Assembly (NCBI GenBank): GCA_016707115.1
Contig: JADJIH010000001.1
Span: 248,001-312,000, forward strand
DNA: 64,000 nt
Direction of reading: 5' to 3'
Source: Ignavibacteriales bacterium
Lineage (GTDB): Bacteria > Bacteroidota > Ignavibacteria > Ignavibacteriales > Ignavibacteriaceae
Shown: in pieces, positions 63,276-64,000 of the stretch
Layout of the letters: each line of letters opens with the position of its first letter
Position numbering within the stretch: the first letter of the stretch is position 1
Notes under the pieces: model-generated
Told to the model about the DNA's origin: nothing
Seen by the model: only the letters and a program-made list of their open reading frames with translations
Databases searched by the model: none
Made by a program: the position numbers and the translations under genes

Positions 63276-64000
63276 ATGAAGTATTTAATTTTATATTTAA
63301 CAATTTTTTTAGGCTCGATGCTTTTTATAAGTTGTAGTGAATTGAAAGAAGACTTTAATACTACAGTACCGGAATTAGCTCTGCATAAAGATGGAATAGT
63401 AAATCCAACCTCACCCAATTTCCATGGAAATATAATTGCTGATAATAATTGGGATATGAAACAATGTCAGCAGTGTCATTCTGCGAATTATAGCGGTGGA
63501 ACAGCTGGGTCGAGTTGTTATGATTGCCATACAACACCTGGTGGGCCTGAAGCTTGTAACACATGCCACGGTGATTTTGCTAATCCCTTGAGAATTGCTC
63601 CTCCGAGAGCTACAAGCGGGGCAATACTGTCAAGTGAAAGAGGAGTTGGTGCACATTCTAAACATTTAATGGATAATAGAATTGGTTTAGTTGTTGAATG
63701 TACTGAATGCCATACAATACCAAATGGCTTTTCAGATCCAATTCATATTGATCAGACAGCTGGTGCTGAATTAGTATTCGGTTCTTTTACTAGATTAATT
63801 ACAAATGTATCTGGTGGTTTTAATTATCAACCAAGTTTAGGAAATTTTATCCCTAACCCTTCATTTGATTCAAATGCTGGAACATGTGCTAATACTTACT
63901 GTCACGGTTTCTTTAAAAATGGTAATTTAGATAATATAGTATCCTTTACTGCTCAATCTCAAGGTTCGGCTTGTGGTACTTGTCATGGGGATGTTGCTAC
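63276..64000 (+). CDS. Multihaem c-type cytochrome lipoprotein (5' part)
   Basis: At least 241 aa; the gene continues past the window. The signal peptide ends in a lipobox (MLFISC), so the protein is lipid-anchored. Haem motifs so far are CQQCH, CYDCH, CNTCH, CTECH, then CANTYCH (four residues between the Cys) and CGTCH. The CX4CH-then-CXXCH pairing and GTCANTYCHGFFKNG match the GSu_C4xC__C2xCH family known from Geobacter outer-surface cytochromes. It is probably the outer-face partner of the conduit. Confidence 0.85.
   Translation, partial: MKYLILYLTIFLGSMLFISCSELKEDFNTTVPELALHKDGIVNPTSPNFHGNIIADNNWDMKQCQQCHSANYSGGTAGSSCYDCHTTPGGPEACNTCHGDFANPLRIAPPRATSGAILSSERGVGAHSKHLMDNRIGLVVECTECHTIPNGFSDPIHIDQTAGAELVFGSFTRLITNVSGGFNYQPSLGNFIPNPSFDSNAGTCANTYCHGFFKNGNLDNIVSFTAQSQGSACGTCHGDVA

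Overview
The window is about 33% GC and densely coded. It looks like a chromosome or metagenome contig from the Ignavibacteria side of the Bacteroidota/Chlorobiota group. Supporting signs are a PorD-like DUF4835 protein, a PorV-like barrel, DUF2851, UMF1-family MFS and YtxH/YtxG proteins, many outer-membrane barrels and multihaem cytochromes. Bacteroidota-type promoters (TTG, 20 nt, TAnnTTTG) occur repeatedly, and TTG start codons are common. No phage, IS element, CRISPR array or rRNA was found.

Layout. 1-6.2 kb: end of an ABC permease, a helix-hairpin-helix/beta-barrel protein, a PorV-like barrel, a DUF4835 protein and a split HEAT-cyclophilin gene. 6.2-9.7 kb: three neighbouring genes resembling the bacterial ceramide pathway (GNAT acyltransferase, serine palmitoyltransferase, SDR reductase); the palmitoyltransferase reading frame is broken twice. 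9.7-20.9 kb: a cytochrome-like lipoprotein, tRNA-Ala(GGC), MATE and MFS transporters, a SpoIID-Maf-flippase operon, YtxH/YtxG proteins, an EF-G paralogue, a HIT protein, a MORN-repeat lipoprotein and a tRNA with a CAT anticodon. 20.9-23.3 kb: the gene-poor part, with small membrane proteins, a candidate sRNA with C-rich loops and a frameshifted TapB-like gene. 23.4-34.2 kb: Nudix, HAD, asnS (its 3' end runs into a G tract), nuoJKLMN, NnrDE and VanZ. 34.3-46.5 kb: tonB, YdcF, nusB, UMF1, an aminotransferase, a Sel1 protein, a SpoIIE/RsbU phosphatase, pyrG and a TPR protein. 46.5-54.9 kb: purN, purH, the complete rod-shape cluster mreBCD-mrdA-rodA, and pyrF. 55-59.7 kb: DUF2851, a bifunctional nuclease, etfBA, a ClpS-like adaptor and a SET-domain protein. 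60.2-64 kb: a multihaem cytochrome and outer-membrane barrel operon that runs off the window end and resembles a porin-cytochrome conduit for extracellular electron transfer.

How the parts fit. The organism appears to be a rod-shaped diderm with complex I, ETF, TonB-energised uptake, possible sphingolipid synthesis and possible respiration of an extracellular acceptor.

Sequence quality. Three genes are broken by single-base indels, two of them clearly in homopolymers. A 21-G run replaces the end of asnS directly before nuoJ. These are most likely sequencing or assembly errors, and the asnS-nuoJ junction may be a misjoin.
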